Source: Tolypothrix tenuis PCC 7101
Lineage (GTDB): Bacteria; Cyanobacteriota; Cyanobacteriia; Cyanobacteriales; Nostocaceae
Assembly: GCF_002368295.1 (NCBI RefSeq)
Contig: NZ_AP018248.1
Coordinates: 7,961,326-8,025,325, forward strand
Direction: 5' to 3'
Length of the DNA stretch: 64,000 nt
The notes below the pieces were generated by a model, which was given only the letters and a program-made list of their open reading frames with translations, had not been told where the DNA came from and searched no databases. Position 1 is the stretch's first letter. Each line of letters begins with the position of its first letter. A program made the translations under genes and the position numbers. Of the stretch, positions 7,673 to 17,399 are shown one piece after another.

Positions 7673-10600
7673 ATGGCAAATATTACTCAGTCTTTTCTTG
7701 AACGCTTACATAGTCCAGATGCACCGGTGATTGTCTTTGACGGTGCAATGGGTACTAATCTGCAAACCCAAAACCTGACGGCTGAAGATTTTGGTGGGCC
7801 CCAGTATGAAGGTTGTAACGAATACCTCATTCATACTAAACCGGAAGCTGTCGCCAAGGTTCACCGTGATTTTTTGGCTGCGGGTGCAGATGTCATTGAA
7901 ACGGATACTTTTGGTGCAACTTCGATTGTTTTGGCAGAATATGACTTGGCGGATCAGACATATTATCTGAACAAGAAAGCCGCAGAATTAGCTAAGGGTG
8001 TAGCAGCAGAATTTTCTACGCCTGAAAAACCCCGGTTTGTAGCGGGTTCTATTGGCCCCACAACTAAACTCCCGACTTTGGGACATATCGACTTTGACAC
8101 GTTAAAAACAGCCTTTGCAGAACAAGCAGAAGCGCTGTGGGATGGCGGAGTTGATTTATTTATTGTTGAGACTTGCCAAGATGTGTTGCAAATCAAAGCC
8201 GCACTCAACGGTATTGAAGAAGTATTTGCCAAAAAAGGCGATCGCCGTCCGTTGATGGTATCGGTGACAATGGAAAGTATGGGGACAATGCTGGTAGGAA
8301 CCGAAATCAGCGCTGTCCTGACAATTTTGGCACCTTATGCCATTGATGTTCTCGGTCTCAACTGTGCTACTGGCCCAGATTTGATGAAGCCACATATTAA
8401 ATATTTGGCAGAACATTCACCTTTTACTGTTTCTTGTATTCCTAACGCAGGTTTACCAGAAAACGTTGGTGGTAAAGCCCACTACCGCTTAACACCGATG
8501 GAATTACGGATGTCTTTGATGCATTTTGTTGAAGATTTGGGTGTCCAAGTGATTGGGGGTTGCTGTGGGACACGTCCAGAACACATTCAACAATTAGCAG
8601 AAATTGCCAAAGAACTAAAGCCGAAAGTTAGACAGCCTAGCTTAGAACCAGCAGCCGCATCAATTTACACCACTCAGCCCTACGAGCAAGATAACTCTTT
8701 CTTAATTGTGGGCGAACGCCTCAACGCCAGTGGTTCCAAAAAATGCCGCGAGTTGCTAAACGCCGAAGATTGGGATGGACTCGTTTCGATGGCGAGGGCG
8801 CAGGTCAAAGAAGGTGCCCATGTCTTAGATGTCAACGTCGATTATGTGGGGCGTGATGGGGTACGGGATATGCACGAACTAGTTTCGCGCATTGTCAATA
8901 ATGTGACATTACCCTTGATGCTGGATTCCACTGAATGGGAAAAGATGGAAGCCGGGTTAAAAGTCGCTGGTGGTAAATGTTTACTCAATTCCACCAACTA
9001 CGAAGATGGCGAACCGCGTTTCCTTAAGGTGTTGGAATTAGCGAAGAAATACGGTGCTGGAGTAGTAATTGGCACAATTGACGAAGAAGGAATGGCGCGC
9101 ACCGCCGAGAAAAAATTTGCGATCGCTCAACGTGCCTATCGTCAAGCTGTAGAATATGGTATTGCTCCCGAGGAAATTTTCTTTGACACCTTAGCTTTAC
9201 CTATCTCTACAGGGATTGAGGAAGATAGAGCCAATGGTAAAGCCACTATTGAAGCGATTCGCCGCATTCGCCAAGAATTGCCAGGATGTCACGTAATTTT
9301 GGGTGTTTCTAACATCTCTTTTGGTCTTAGCCCCGCCGCCCGGATTGTGCTCAATTCGATGTTTTTACACGAAGCGATGAGCGTGGGCATGGATGCAGCC
9401 ATTGTCAGCGCTAGCAAGATTTTACCACTTGCCAAGATTGAACCACGCCATCAAGAAATTTGTCAGCAGTTGATTTATGATGAGCGGCGGTTTGAGGGTG
9501 ATGTCTGCGTTTACGATCCTTTGGGAGAACTTACCACTGTGTTTGCGGGAGTGACGACAAAACGCGATAAAGGCGTTGATCAAAATCTCCCCATTGAAGA
9601 ACGGTTGAAGCGTCATATTATTGACGGCGAACGCATTGGTTTAGAAACACAACTCAAAAAAGCCTTAGAAATCTATCCTCCTCTAGAAATTATCAATACC
9701 TTTCTCTTGGATGGGATGAAAGTGGTAGGTGAGTTGTTCGGTTCCGGACAAATGCAGTTACCCTTTGTGTTGCAGTCAGCGGAAACCATGAAATCGGCGG
9801 TAGCATACCTCGAACCTTTTATGGAAAAATCTGAGGCTGGGAATAATGCCAAAGGAACCGTCATTATTGCCACAGTGAAAGGTGATGTCCACGACATTGG
9901 TAAAAACCTAGTGGATATCATTCTTTCTAATAACGGCTACAAAGTAATTAATTTAGGCATTAAACAATCAGTAGAAAGCATCATTCAAGCTTACGAACAG
10001 CACAAACCTGATTGTATTGCTATGAGTGGTTTGCTAGTAAAATCTACCGCCTTCATGAAAGAAAACTTAGAAGTTTTCAACGAAAAAGGAATTACAGTCC
10101 CCGTAATTTTAGGTGGTGCAGCACTGACTCCAAAATTTGTGCATGAAGATTGCCAAAATACTTACAAAGGTAAAGTAGTTTATGGCAAAGATGCATTCTC
10201 TGATTTGCATTTCATGGATAAATTAATGCCAGCAAAAACTGCTGGTAATTGGGATGATTTGCAAGGATTTTTAGATGAAGTCGTCACAGATGAACCTGCA
10301 ATTCAAGACTCATCCTCCAAAACTAAAACCTCAAAACCCAAAACTCAGCACTCAGAACTCAGCACTGAAATTGATACTAGACGTTCTGAAGCTGTAGCAG
10401 TAGATATTGAACGTCCGACTCCACCTTTTTGGGGAACAAAGTTATTGCAGCCTGAAGATATTTCTTTAGAAGAATTATTCTGGTATTTAGATTTGCAAGC
10501 CTTAATTGCCGGACAATGGCAATTCCGCAAACCCAAGGAACAAACAAAGGAAGAATATCAAGCTTTCTTAGGCGAAAAGGTTTACCCGATTTTAGAACAG

Positions 10601-11227
10601 TGGAAACAGAAGATTATCAATGAAAATCTGTTGCATCCTCAAGTAATTTATGGGTATTTTCCTTGTCAGTCTGAGGGCAATACTTTGTATGTTTACGATC
10701 CGAATTCTAGAGGCGCAGAGAATGCAGAGGTAAAAGCAAGTTTTGAATTTCCTCGGCAGAAGTCTTTGAAGCGGCTGTGTATTGCAGATTTCTTTGCACT
10801 CAAAGATTCGGGAATCATTGATGTCTTCCCTATGCAAGCGGTAACTGTAGGAGAAATTGCAACAGAATACGCCCAGAAGTTATTTGCAGATAATCAATAC
10901 ACCGATTATTTGTATTTTCACGGTTTAGCGGTGCAAGTAGCAGAAGCCTTGGCAGAGTGGACACACGCCCGCATTCGTAGGGAGTTGGGTTTTGCTGCTG
11001 AGGAGCCGGATAATATTCGAGATATCCTCGCACAGCGTTATCGTGGTTCCCGGTATAGTTTCGGCTATCCCGCTTGTCCAAATATTCAGGATCAGTACAA
11101 GCAACTGGCTCTATTGGAGACTGACAGGATTAACTTGTATATGGATGAAAGCGAGCAACTTTATCCAGAACAGTCTACAACGGCGATTATTACTTATCAT
11201 CCAGTAGCGAAGTACTTTAGCGCTTAG
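7673..11227 (+). CDS. metH: Cobalamin-dependent methionine synthase
   Basis: A full-length 1184-aa enzyme that moves a methyl group from 5-methyltetrahydrofolate to homocysteine via methylcobalamin. Domains in order: homocysteine/zinc barrel (to ~320) with the zinc ligands Cys231 (GLNCATGP) and Cys297-Cys298 (GGCCGT); pterin-binding barrel (~340-610); B12 cap (~630-725); B12-binding Rossmann domain with the DVHDIG motif, His740 being the cobalt ligand; and a C-terminal AdoMet activation domain (~900-1184) with the RYSFGYPACP motif. A low-complexity Ser/Thr/Lys linker (~882-905) joins the last two domains. No cobalamin riboswitch is visible; the upstream region is occupied by tandem repeats. 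Confidence 0.97.
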   Translation: MANITQSFLERLHSPDAPVIVFDGAMGTNLQTQNLTAEDFGGPQYEGCNEYLIHTKPEAVAKVHRDFLAAGADVIETDTFGATSIVLAEYDLADQTYYLNKKAAELAKGVAAEFSTPEKPRFVAGSIGPTTKLPTLGHIDFDTLKTAFAEQAEALWDGGVDLFIVETCQDVLQIKAALNGIEEVFAKKGDRRPLMVSVTMESMGTMLVGTEISAVLTILAPYAIDVLGLNCATGPDLMKPHIKYLAEHSPFTVSCIPNAGLPENVGGKAHYRLTPMELRMSLMHFVEDLGVQVIGGCCGTRPEHIQQLAEIAKELKPKVRQPSLEPAAASIYTTQPYEQDNSFLIVGERLNASGSKKCRELLNAEDWDGLVSMARAQVKEGAHVLDVNVDYVGRDGVRDMHELVSRIVNNVTLPLMLDSTEWEKMEAGLKVAGGKCLLNSTNYEDGEPRFLKVLELAKKYGAGVVIGTIDEEGMARTAEKKFAIAQRAYRQAVEYGIAPEEIFFDTLALPISTGIEEDRANGKATIEAIRRIRQELPGCHVILGVSNISFGLSPAARIVLNSMFLHEAMSVGMDAAIVSASKILPLAKIEPRHQEICQQLIYDERRFEGDVCVYDPLGELTTVFAGVTTKRDKGVDQNLPIEERLKRHIIDGERIGLETQLKKALEIYPPLEIINTFLLDGMKVVGELFGSGQMQLPFVLQSAETMKSAVAYLEPFMEKSEAGNNAKGTVIIATVKGDVHDIGKNLVDIILSNNGYKVINLGIKQSVESIIQAYEQHKPDCIAMSGLLVKSTAFMKENLEVFNEKGITVPVILGGAALTPKFVHEDCQNTYKGKVVYGKDAFSDLHFMDKLMPAKTAGNWDDLQGFLDEVVTDEPAIQDSSSKTKTSKPKTQHSELSTEIDTRRSEAVAVDIERPTPPFWGTKLLQPEDISLEELFWYLDLQALIAGQWQFRKPKEQTKEEYQAFLGEKVYPILEQWKQKIINENLLHPQVIYGYFPCQSEGNTLYVYDPNSRGAENAEVKASFEFPRQKSLKRLCIADFFALKDSGIIDVFPMQAVTVGEIATEYAQKLFADNQYTDYLYFHGLAVQVAEALAEWTHARIRRELGFAAEEPDNIRDILAQRYRGSRYSFGYPACPNIQDQYKQLALLETDRINLYMDESEQLYPEQSTTAIITYHPVAKYFSA

Positions 11228-11265
11228 ACATTTAGTCTTGAGGGCTTAGTTTCGCACTCAAAGCG

Positions 11266-11298
11266 GAGATTGGGTTATTTGAAAAGTAACTCAATCTC
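11266..11298. terminator. Hairpin between convergent metH and ruvC
   Basis: GAGATTGGGTTA and TAACTCAATCTC form a 12-bp stem with one wobble pair and a 9-nt loop, starting 38 nt after metH. There is no strong T run, so its use as a terminator is only likely. Confidence 0.5.
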
Positions 11299-11519
11299 TA
11301 ATTATCCTCAATCTTGAGTAATTCTTTTTGAAACAGTTTTGCAACAATTTAGGATTAAAGGCTTAACTCTGAACTTATTCAGTTGTAAACAATAATAAAG
11401 TGGGAAACTAAAATTTTTTGTTAAATCCCTACTTAAAATTTTACATTTTAAGCATAAGCTTTTTACGTAAATCTTGTGTTAGTTTACAATATACGAATTA
11501 GTTTCCAACTCTATTAAAG

Positions 11520-12011
11520 TTAAACTTGAAACCATGCCGTTAAAGCCACAGCCAGGGCATCTGAGGCATCGTCTGGCTTAGGTATATCCTCCAAATTTAA
11601 CTCTCTTGCCACTGCCTCTTGCACTTCATACTTTTCAGCATTACCATATCCCGTTAACGCTAGTTTAATTTGGGCAGGGGTAAACTCCACATAAGGGAGA
11701 CGACGCTGTGCCAAAGCTAACATGATTACACCCCGTGCTTGTGCAACCAGAATAGTACTTGACATACGATAGAAGAATAATTTCTCGATCGCAACTAAGT
11801 CAGGTTGCAACTCTTCCATCAGGGTGTGCAAATCGTCAAATAAGGTACACAGCCGTTGTCCCATCTCCGCATTTGCGGGTGTACTAATTACGCCAAAATC
11901 AACCATCTGAACGGTTGTGTCTTGGATCTTGGCTTCATTTTTTTTGCAGTTAATTACCCCAAATCCTAAAATTGCTAATCCGGGATCTAATCCTAAAATG
12001 CGTTTTTCCAT
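11520..12011 (-). CDS. ruvC: Holliday junction endodeoxyribonuclease RuvC
   Basis: A 163-aa dimeric resolvase that cuts Holliday junctions after RuvAB branch migration. The four acidic catalytic positions are visible: Asp in LGLDPG (residue 9), Glu in VAIEKLFF (~74), and the two Asp in KPDDASDALA (~147-150). Length is normal. It is transcribed divergently from the YvcK-like gene across a 171-nt gap and converges with metH; ruvA and ruvB are not in the window. Confidence 0.95.
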   Translation of the reverse strand: MEKRILGLDPGLAILGFGVINCKKNEAKIQDTTVQMVDFGVISTPANAEMGQRLCTLFDDLHTLMEELQPDLVAIEKLFFYRMSSTILVAQARGVIMLALAQRRLPYVEFTPAQIKLALTGYGNAEKYEVQEAVARELNLEDIPKPDDASDALAVALTAWFQV

Positions 12012-12182
12012 TAAATTCGCTTTTACTCAATAAATTGTGATCTGAGGGTAAATGCTGGCAACTTTGATGATTTACTCAAAGTCTATAGAGATGAAAATTT
12101 TTCATAAGTCTATACTTGGTATTTAAACCACTTAGTTACATTTTCTGTTAATTATTATTTGTCCCACTGCTCCCAACTAGCT

Positions 12183-13553
12183 ATGTCAATCGGTTTTTTT
12201 AGACAAGCAATTAATTCTCTGCAACAGCAGTCACGCGGCCGCACTTCCCATCGAGTCAACCAATGGTTTAAGTGGTTATCCCCAGGTTTATCGGTTAAAC
12301 GTTGGTTACTCATCAGTGTTGGAGGAGTATTGCTGGCGAGTTTGGGGTTAGCTATTTGGATTAAGCTGACCCCAATTTTTTGGACTATAGAATTACTTAA
12401 GGGGTTTCTGAGCTTTCTGAGTGACCTCTTACCCAACTATATTAGTGGCCCTTTGGTACTACTGTGTGGCTTGCTATTGCTGCTTTGGGGACAAACCCGC
12501 ACTGTCGGCTCAATTACTAAGGTATTAAGACCAGAAGGTGAAGAAGAATTAATTGATGTACTGTTGGCACATCACCGCTTGTACCGAGGGCCAAAAATGG
12601 TGGTAATTGGTGGTGGTACAGGTCTTTCTACTTTGCTAAGGGGCTTAAAAACTTACAGCGCTAATATTACGGCCATTGTAACTGTTGCTGATGATGGTGG
12701 ATCTTCTGGACGCTTGCGCCAAGAATTTGGCGTTCTACCACCAGGGGATATTCGCAACTGTTTGGCAGCGTTAGCAGATGAAGAAAAATTACTCACAGAA
12801 TTATTTCAATATCGCTTTCGGGCTGGAGATGGTTTAAATGGCCATAGTTTTGGTAATTTATTTTTAACTGCAATGAGTGATATTACTGGGGATTTAGAAC
12901 GGGCTGTGGCAGCTAGTTCTAAAGTCCTGGCAGTCAGAGGACAAGTTTTACCAGCTACTCTCAGCGATGTGCGTCTGTGGGCAGAATTAGCCGATGGTCG
13001 CCGGATTGAAGGTGAATCTAGCATTCCCAAAGCTGGGGGACGCATTGTGAAACTTGGCTGTATTCCAGCAAATCCGCCAGCTTTACCAGCCGCAATTAGA
13101 GCCATTAAAGAAGCTGACTATATTATTATTGGCCCGGGTAGCCTTTATACAAGCTTGATTCCGAATTTGTTAGTACCAGAAATTGCCGATGCGATCGCAC
13201 AAACTGATGCTCTCCGCATCTATGTCTGCAATATTATGACTCAACCAGGAGAAACTGAAGGTTATACTGTTTCTGACCATATCAGAGCTATTGATGCATC
13301 TACAGGAGGAAGACGGCTATTCGATGCTGTGCTGGTACATAAAAAATCCCCCTCAGCTAAGTCACTCATCCGCTACGCTCAACAAAATTCCCATCCTGTC
13401 TTCCTCGATCGCGAAGCTGTCACCCAACTAGGACGTAGAATTGTGCCAGCGAATATTTTATTTGAAGATGAAACAGGTTGTGTACGACACAATCCCCAGA
13501 AACTAGCACGAGTTTTATTGCGGTGGTACAGTGGAGCGCATCATGGCAGATAA
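12183..13553 (+). CDS. YvcK-like (CofD-related) morphogenesis/gluconeogenesis factor
   Basis: A 456-aa protein. Two N-terminal membrane segments (about residues 40-65 and 85-105) precede a CofD-like Rossmann domain beginning MVVIGGGTGLSTLLRGLK, with the signature VADDGGSSGRLR, PPGDIRNCL and GPGSLYTS motifs that bind UDP-sugars in YvcK proteins. In Bacillus, YvcK is needed for growth on gluconeogenic carbon and influences cell-wall enzymes. The membrane-anchored N-terminus is usual in cyanobacterial members. ATG 12183 is chosen over an in-frame TTG at 12159. Its last 11 nt overlap tsaE, so both are probably translated from one mRNA. Confidence 0.9.
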   Translation: MSIGFFRQAINSLQQQSRGRTSHRVNQWFKWLSPGLSVKRWLLISVGGVLLASLGLAIWIKLTPIFWTIELLKGFLSFLSDLLPNYISGPLVLLCGLLLLLWGQTRTVGSITKVLRPEGEEELIDVLLAHHRLYRGPKMVVIGGGTGLSTLLRGLKTYSANITAIVTVADDGGSSGRLRQEFGVLPPGDIRNCLAALADEEKLLTELFQYRFRAGDGLNGHSFGNLFLTAMSDITGDLERAVAASSKVLAVRGQVLPATLSDVRLWAELADGRRIEGESSIPKAGGRIVKLGCIPANPPALPAAIRAIKEADYIIIGPGSLYTSLIPNLLVPEIADAIAQTDALRIYVCNIMTQPGETEGYTVSDHIRAIDASTGGRRLFDAVLVHKKSPSAKSLIRYAQQNSHPVFLDREAVTQLGRRIVPANILFEDETGCVRHNPQKLARVLLRWYSGAHHGR

Positions 13554-14025
13554 AACCAAAATTATCCTCGCCAATGCAGAAGCAACCCTAAATTTGGGTA
13601 TTTCTCTGGGAAAATCTCTTCATGCTGGCAGTGTAATTTTACTCGAAGGTGATTTAGGTGCTGGTAAAACTACCTTAGTACAAGGCATTGGCCAGGGTTT
13701 AGGAATTACTGAGTCTATTGTCAGTCCTACTTTTACAATTATTAATGAATATACAGAAGGACGGCTACCTCTTTACCATTTGGATTTATATCGTTTAGAA
13801 CCACAAGAAGTTGCCGCCTTAAACTTAGAAACATACTGGGAAGGCTTTGAGGTGACACCGGGAATTGTCGCCATCGAGTGGTCAGAAAGGATGCCTTACC
13901 AACCAGATAGTTATTTGAGCATTTATTTAACTTATGGCAATGAAGGCGATCGCCTTGCCGAAATTACTCCATACAATGTGGGGATCGGGGACTGGGGATT
14001 AGGGACTGGGGAAGCAGGGGGATAA
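13543..14025 (+). CDS. tsaE: tRNA threonylcarbamoyladenosine biosynthesis ATPase TsaE
   Basis: A 160-aa P-loop protein working with TsaB and TsaD in making the t6A37 modification of ANN-decoding tRNAs. It has the Walker A motif EGDLGAGKTTLVQGI (~37-51), the SPTFTIINEY switch and the HLDLYRL motif that define the family. ATG 13543 has a GGAG 6 nt upstream inside the overlapping yvcK-like gene. Odd point: the last ~13 residues (GIGDWGLGTGEAGG) are translated from the GGGGATT-type heptamer repeat, so the native stop has been replaced by a low-complexity tail. Confidence 0.93.
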   Translation: MADKTKIILANAEATLNLGISLGKSLHAGSVILLEGDLGAGKTTLVQGIGQGLGITESIVSPTFTIINEYTEGRLPLYHLDLYRLEPQEVAALNLETYWEGFEVTPGIVAIEWSERMPYQPDSYLSIYLTYGNEGDRLAEITPYNVGIGDWGLGTGEAGG

Positions 14026-14115
14026 GGAAGCAGGGGTGCAGAGGAAGCAGGGGAGAATTTTCCATTACCCATTACCCATTACCCATTACCCAGTCCCCAG
14101 TCCCCATTACCCCCC
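13979..14115 (+). repeat. Heptamer repeat cluster at the tsaE/ftsI convergent junction
   Basis: G-rich GGGGACT/GGGGATT units, GGAAGCAGGGG units, then CCCATTA and CCCCAGT units fill the whole gap and extend into the 3' end of tsaE. The array stops just before the ftsI stop codon on the other strand. Confidence 0.9.
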
Positions 14116-14119
14116 TCAA

Positions 14120-15964
14120 TCAATTCCCCGTATCTGCTGGTACTGGATTCACTGTTGAACTTGGGGGAATTTGTTCAATGGGAATCAAGGCTTCCATGAC
14201 AGCTTTGACAATTGGTGCAGCCACGGTGGAACCATAGGCGTTTTCTCCTTTTGGTTCGTCTACTAAAGCTAAAACTACATAACGAGGAGCTTCTACAGGT
14301 AAAATTCCCACAAAACTTGTGATTCTTGCCCCTACTTGGTAACCACCAGAAGCACTTGCTTTTTGGGCTGTACCTGTTTTACCTGCGATGCGATAGCCAG
14401 GAATTTGTGCTACTTTACCAGTCCCTTCCGAAACCACAGTTTCCATCATTTCTACTACCCGTTGGGTGGTTGCAGGTGAGAAAATTTGCCGTGGCATGGG
14501 ACGATTAGGTAAATAATGCATCTGCCCTTTGCTATCAACTAGTCCTTTGACGACATGAGGCGTAACTAATTTACCGCCATTAGCTAAAGCACCATGCATT
14601 TGTACTAGCTGTAATGGAGTTAAAGAAAAGCCTTGACCAAAGGAAGTGGTTGCAGGTTCAATGGGTGAAGAAATAAATTCTTCTTGGCTTTTGAGGCGAC
14701 TTCCAACTTCAAAAGGTAAATCTGTATCAACAGTTTGACCTAACCCCAAGCGTTCTAGCCAGTTGTAGTAAATATTGGGCTGTAATCTTTGGATAATTTG
14801 CACCATGCCAATATTGCTAGAATGTTGCAAAATTTGAGCAATATTAATCCGCCCGTAGCTTTTGTTCTGAGCATTTTTAATAATGCGGTCAGCTACTTGA
14901 ATTGAACCAGGATCGTTAAAGGTATCGTCTGATCTAATGACACCATTTTCGAGAGCGATCGCGACATTTAAGGGTTTAAAAGTCGAGCCTGGTTCGTACA
15001 GATCCGCTACTGTCCAGTTTTTAAATAGTGAAATATCGGCTTTAGAATATTGATTTGGATCGTAACTAGGTTGGGAAACCAAAGCCAATAGGGAACCGTC
15101 GGCTGCATCCATGACAATTACTCCACCTCGTTTTGCACCAAACTTTTCCATCTGTTGTTTGAGTGCAGAACGAGCTGCCCTTTGCAACCTACTATCGATA
15201 GTTAGTTGTAATTGCAAGTCATCAAAGTGCAAAAATCCTTCTGGTGCATGATCTGGCATTAATGCACCATTTCCAGCACGACTTAAGCGCACCGTTTGCA
15301 CAGAACGTTCGAGTAACTTCTCCTGACTATATTCGACTCCAGCCTGACCACGGCGGTCAAGATTAACATAACCTACGATATCAGCAGCTAAATCTTCTTG
15401 GGGGTAAAATCTGGCGTATTTTTGCACAAATTCAAACCCATTTAAATTTAACCGCATAAAGCGATCGGCAAGTTCTTCGGGTAATGCCGGAACTAATGTA
15501 ATACCACTTTTTTTACTTTCAAATATTTTCACCAAGTCAGCAGCATCTTTATTTAAGATAGGTGCCAGCAGCTGTGCTATTTCTTCATTAGGTTTATCAA
15601 ATAACTTGGGATGAGCAAAGACCGTATATACAGGACGGTCAATTGCTAACAAATTATTACCACGATCTATAACTGGACGACGGGGCATAAAAGGTCGCAA
15701 ATTCACCATTTGTTGCTTGCGCGCCTTTTCTGTGAGTTTTGCTCCGTTAACTATTTGTAGTTGATACAAATTAATTGCTAAACCTAACCCTGCTGCCATC
15801 AATAAACCCCATGCGATCAACAGTCGCGTTCTCGTATTGGGTATTGGTTCTTGGCTGGTAGGAGTAGGCTTTTCTATTAACCCTCGTTGAGTACCCTTCC
15901 TCTGCCGGGTAAAATTGGCAGTCCGAAAATTTTGGAATTTACTTCTACTTGGTGACTTACGCAT
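14120..15964 (-). CDS. ftsI: Peptidoglycan D,D-transpeptidase FtsI (PBP2/PBP3 class)
   Basis: A 614-aa class B penicillin-binding protein that cross-links septal peptidoglycan. Basic cytoplasmic N-terminus, one membrane anchor (~48-68), a dimerisation/pedestal domain with the RPVIDRGNNLLA and GVEYSQEKLL motifs, and a transpeptidase domain with the three active-site motifs: Ser327-T-F-Lys330, Ser382-Ser-Asn384 and Lys529-Thr-Gly. All catalytic residues are intact. It lies ~210 nt downstream of a small bitopic protein on the same strand that may be an FtsL-like partner. The basic, Ser/Thr-rich N-terminus (residues 1-45) is longer than in E. coli, as is usual for cyanobacteria. Confidence 0.94.
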   Translation of the reverse strand: MRKSPSRSKFQNFRTANFTRQRKGTQRGLIEKPTPTSQEPIPNTRTRLLIAWGLLMAAGLGLAINLYQLQIVNGAKLTEKARKQQMVNLRPFMPRRPVIDRGNNLLAIDRPVYTVFAHPKLFDKPNEEIAQLLAPILNKDAADLVKIFESKKSGITLVPALPEELADRFMRLNLNGFEFVQKYARFYPQEDLAADIVGYVNLDRRGQAGVEYSQEKLLERSVQTVRLSRAGNGALMPDHAPEGFLHFDDLQLQLTIDSRLQRAARSALKQQMEKFGAKRGGVIVMDAADGSLLALVSQPSYDPNQYSKADISLFKNWTVADLYEPGSTFKPLNVAIALENGVIRSDDTFNDPGSIQVADRIIKNAQNKSYGRINIAQILQHSSNIGMVQIIQRLQPNIYYNWLERLGLGQTVDTDLPFEVGSRLKSQEEFISSPIEPATTSFGQGFSLTPLQLVQMHGALANGGKLVTPHVVKGLVDSKGQMHYLPNRPMPRQIFSPATTQRVVEMMETVVSEGTGKVAQIPGYRIAGKTGTAQKASASGGYQVGARITSFVGILPVEAPRYVVLALVDEPKGENAYGSTVAAPIVKAVMEALIPIEQIPPSSTVNPVPADTGN

Positions 15965-16011
15965 TTAGATTTATCCATGTCCTTTGCCATTAGTCATGAG
16001 CCACAAGTTTT

Positions 16012-16135
16012 ATACCAATTCTCTCTAATAGAGCAACAGATTAAACCCTCTAAACATAGATTAAATCTGACTTTCATAATTACAAACTACGAATTACTTA
16101 CGAAGAGCTACAAATTACAAATTACGAATTGGTAT
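16012..16135. repeat. Foldback element with ATACCAATTC / GAATTGGTAT ends
   Basis: Perfect 10-nt terminal inverted repeats flank 104 nt containing repeated CAAATTACGAATTAC-like units. It fills most of the gap between ftsI and the gene upstream of it. Similar ATACCA ends occur in the element at 23579-23712 and singly near 42908. It resembles a MITE; no transposase is nearby. Confidence 0.65.
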
Positions 16136-16176
16136 TAATCCTCATGACCAACGACTAATGACCATGACTTTTAAAT

Positions 16177-16881
16177 TTAATATCCCAGCTGCGAGGAAGT
16201 TGGCGGCTGCGTTGGCAAATTAGGTGTGGTCTCAGTAGGTGTGGAATTAGGATTATTATTGGCAGGCGGCAAGAAAATTGTACGCGCTGGAGTTGGGGAT
16301 ACAAATCCTGCTGTGGGTTGTTCTGCTTCTTGCGCCATTTTATTAGTTAGGGTGGCGTTAGTTGTCGTCAACTGCCGTTCATGGCGTTGCAGGCTTTGCA
16401 ATCTCCGATATCCCTGACTCCAAAGCTCTTGTGAATAAACTGTCCAACCATAAACCATGAGTGTTGTTGCTACTAACAAAAATGTCAGCACAGAGGAATA
16501 GCGATGTAATGTATAAAAGCGCAACAGCCACACAGGTAAATTGCTAGAGTTATTCGTTCCCGGCAACTTGAGGAAACCCAACCGGGAATTTTTATGTACA
16601 GTACTCGCAGTACTTAATTGCCCTTTGAGATTAGCAGTTTGTTGTTTACCAGACGGCATGGTAGTTGGCATAACCAAGCCATTTGTGGAACCAACAGATA
16701 CATTTTTTGAGGAACGCCGTTGTCTTGTTGAGGGTACTGGTGAAGGTTCAACAGCAGGTTGAGACATTCTAGGCGCAGCTGAGTTTCTATATGCTGAACG
16801 CCTCTTCACTCCAGAAGGAGTAGAATCTCGTCGAAACCAATTACCCGTTGCAGAAACAGCTGATTTACGAACAGCAGCCAT
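16177..16881 (-). CDS. Bitopic membrane protein, possible FtsL-like divisome component
   Basis: This 234-aa protein has a long basic, Ser/Pro-rich cytoplasmic part (1-~120), one membrane segment (~128-148, SSVLTFLLVATTLMVYGWTVY), a short predicted coiled coil (~150-185, LQSLQRHERQLTTTNATLTNKM) and a Pro/Thr-rich tail. A small bitopic protein with a periplasmic coiled coil directly upstream of ftsI is the arrangement of FtsL. The RTIFLPPA stretch after the coiled coil resembles the end of FtsL/DivIC proteins. Sequence similarity to FtsL cannot be proven by eye, so the name is an inference from topology and position. Confidence 0.6.
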   Translation of the reverse strand: MAAVRKSAVSATGNWFRRDSTPSGVKRRSAYRNSAAPRMSQPAVEPSPVPSTRQRRSSKNVSVGSTNGLVMPTTMPSGKQQTANLKGQLSTASTVHKNSRLGFLKLPGTNNSSNLPVWLLRFYTLHRYSSVLTFLLVATTLMVYGWTVYSQELWSQGYRRLQSLQRHERQLTTTNATLTNKMAQEAEQPTAGFVSPTPARTIFLPPANNNPNSTPTETTPNLPTQPPTSSQLGY

Positions 16882-17399
16882 AACTTTTTCTTGAGGTGAA
16901 AAAACTGTATTTTAGATTTGGTTGTCTGTTTTTGCTAAGGTTCCAATCCCCCTTATGCAATCAGCACAAATAACACCCTAAACCCTTTTCAGTGTTTTGA
17001 CAGGTAGCTGCACCAAGGTTTGCATCACTTGAGTATTGCAATACTAGCAATCAGCGAACTGCACCAGGACAACTGAAACCTTTGGGCATCGCCTCTAAAG
17101 TATGGCAATGCTGGGCAGCAAGCGGCAAGTGTCTGCGACAACATCACAATTTTTGGTATGATATCCCGAATTGCTACCTAATTATCCAAATCTCAACTGG
17201 AGTGATTAAGTTATCTTCTTGCTTAGTTAAGAGAAACTAATTACCCAAGCCTGCTGATAATGTTACCCTCAAGAAAAAATCTTTGATTGTATTGCCTGCA
17301 AAATATGTACCTCAAAGGATTTTAAAAAAAAGCAACAAATAGGGTATCGTATTCATCAGGCGAAAATTTTATCTTGCCATAAATGGTGAACGAGGAGTT
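16882..17399. other. Divergent intergenic region with a 14-nt palindrome
   Basis: This holds the promoters of the bitopic protein (minus) and the small lipoprotein (plus). AGTATTGCAATACT at 17032-17045 is a perfect palindrome and a possible operator. No gene was recognised. Confidence 0.4.
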
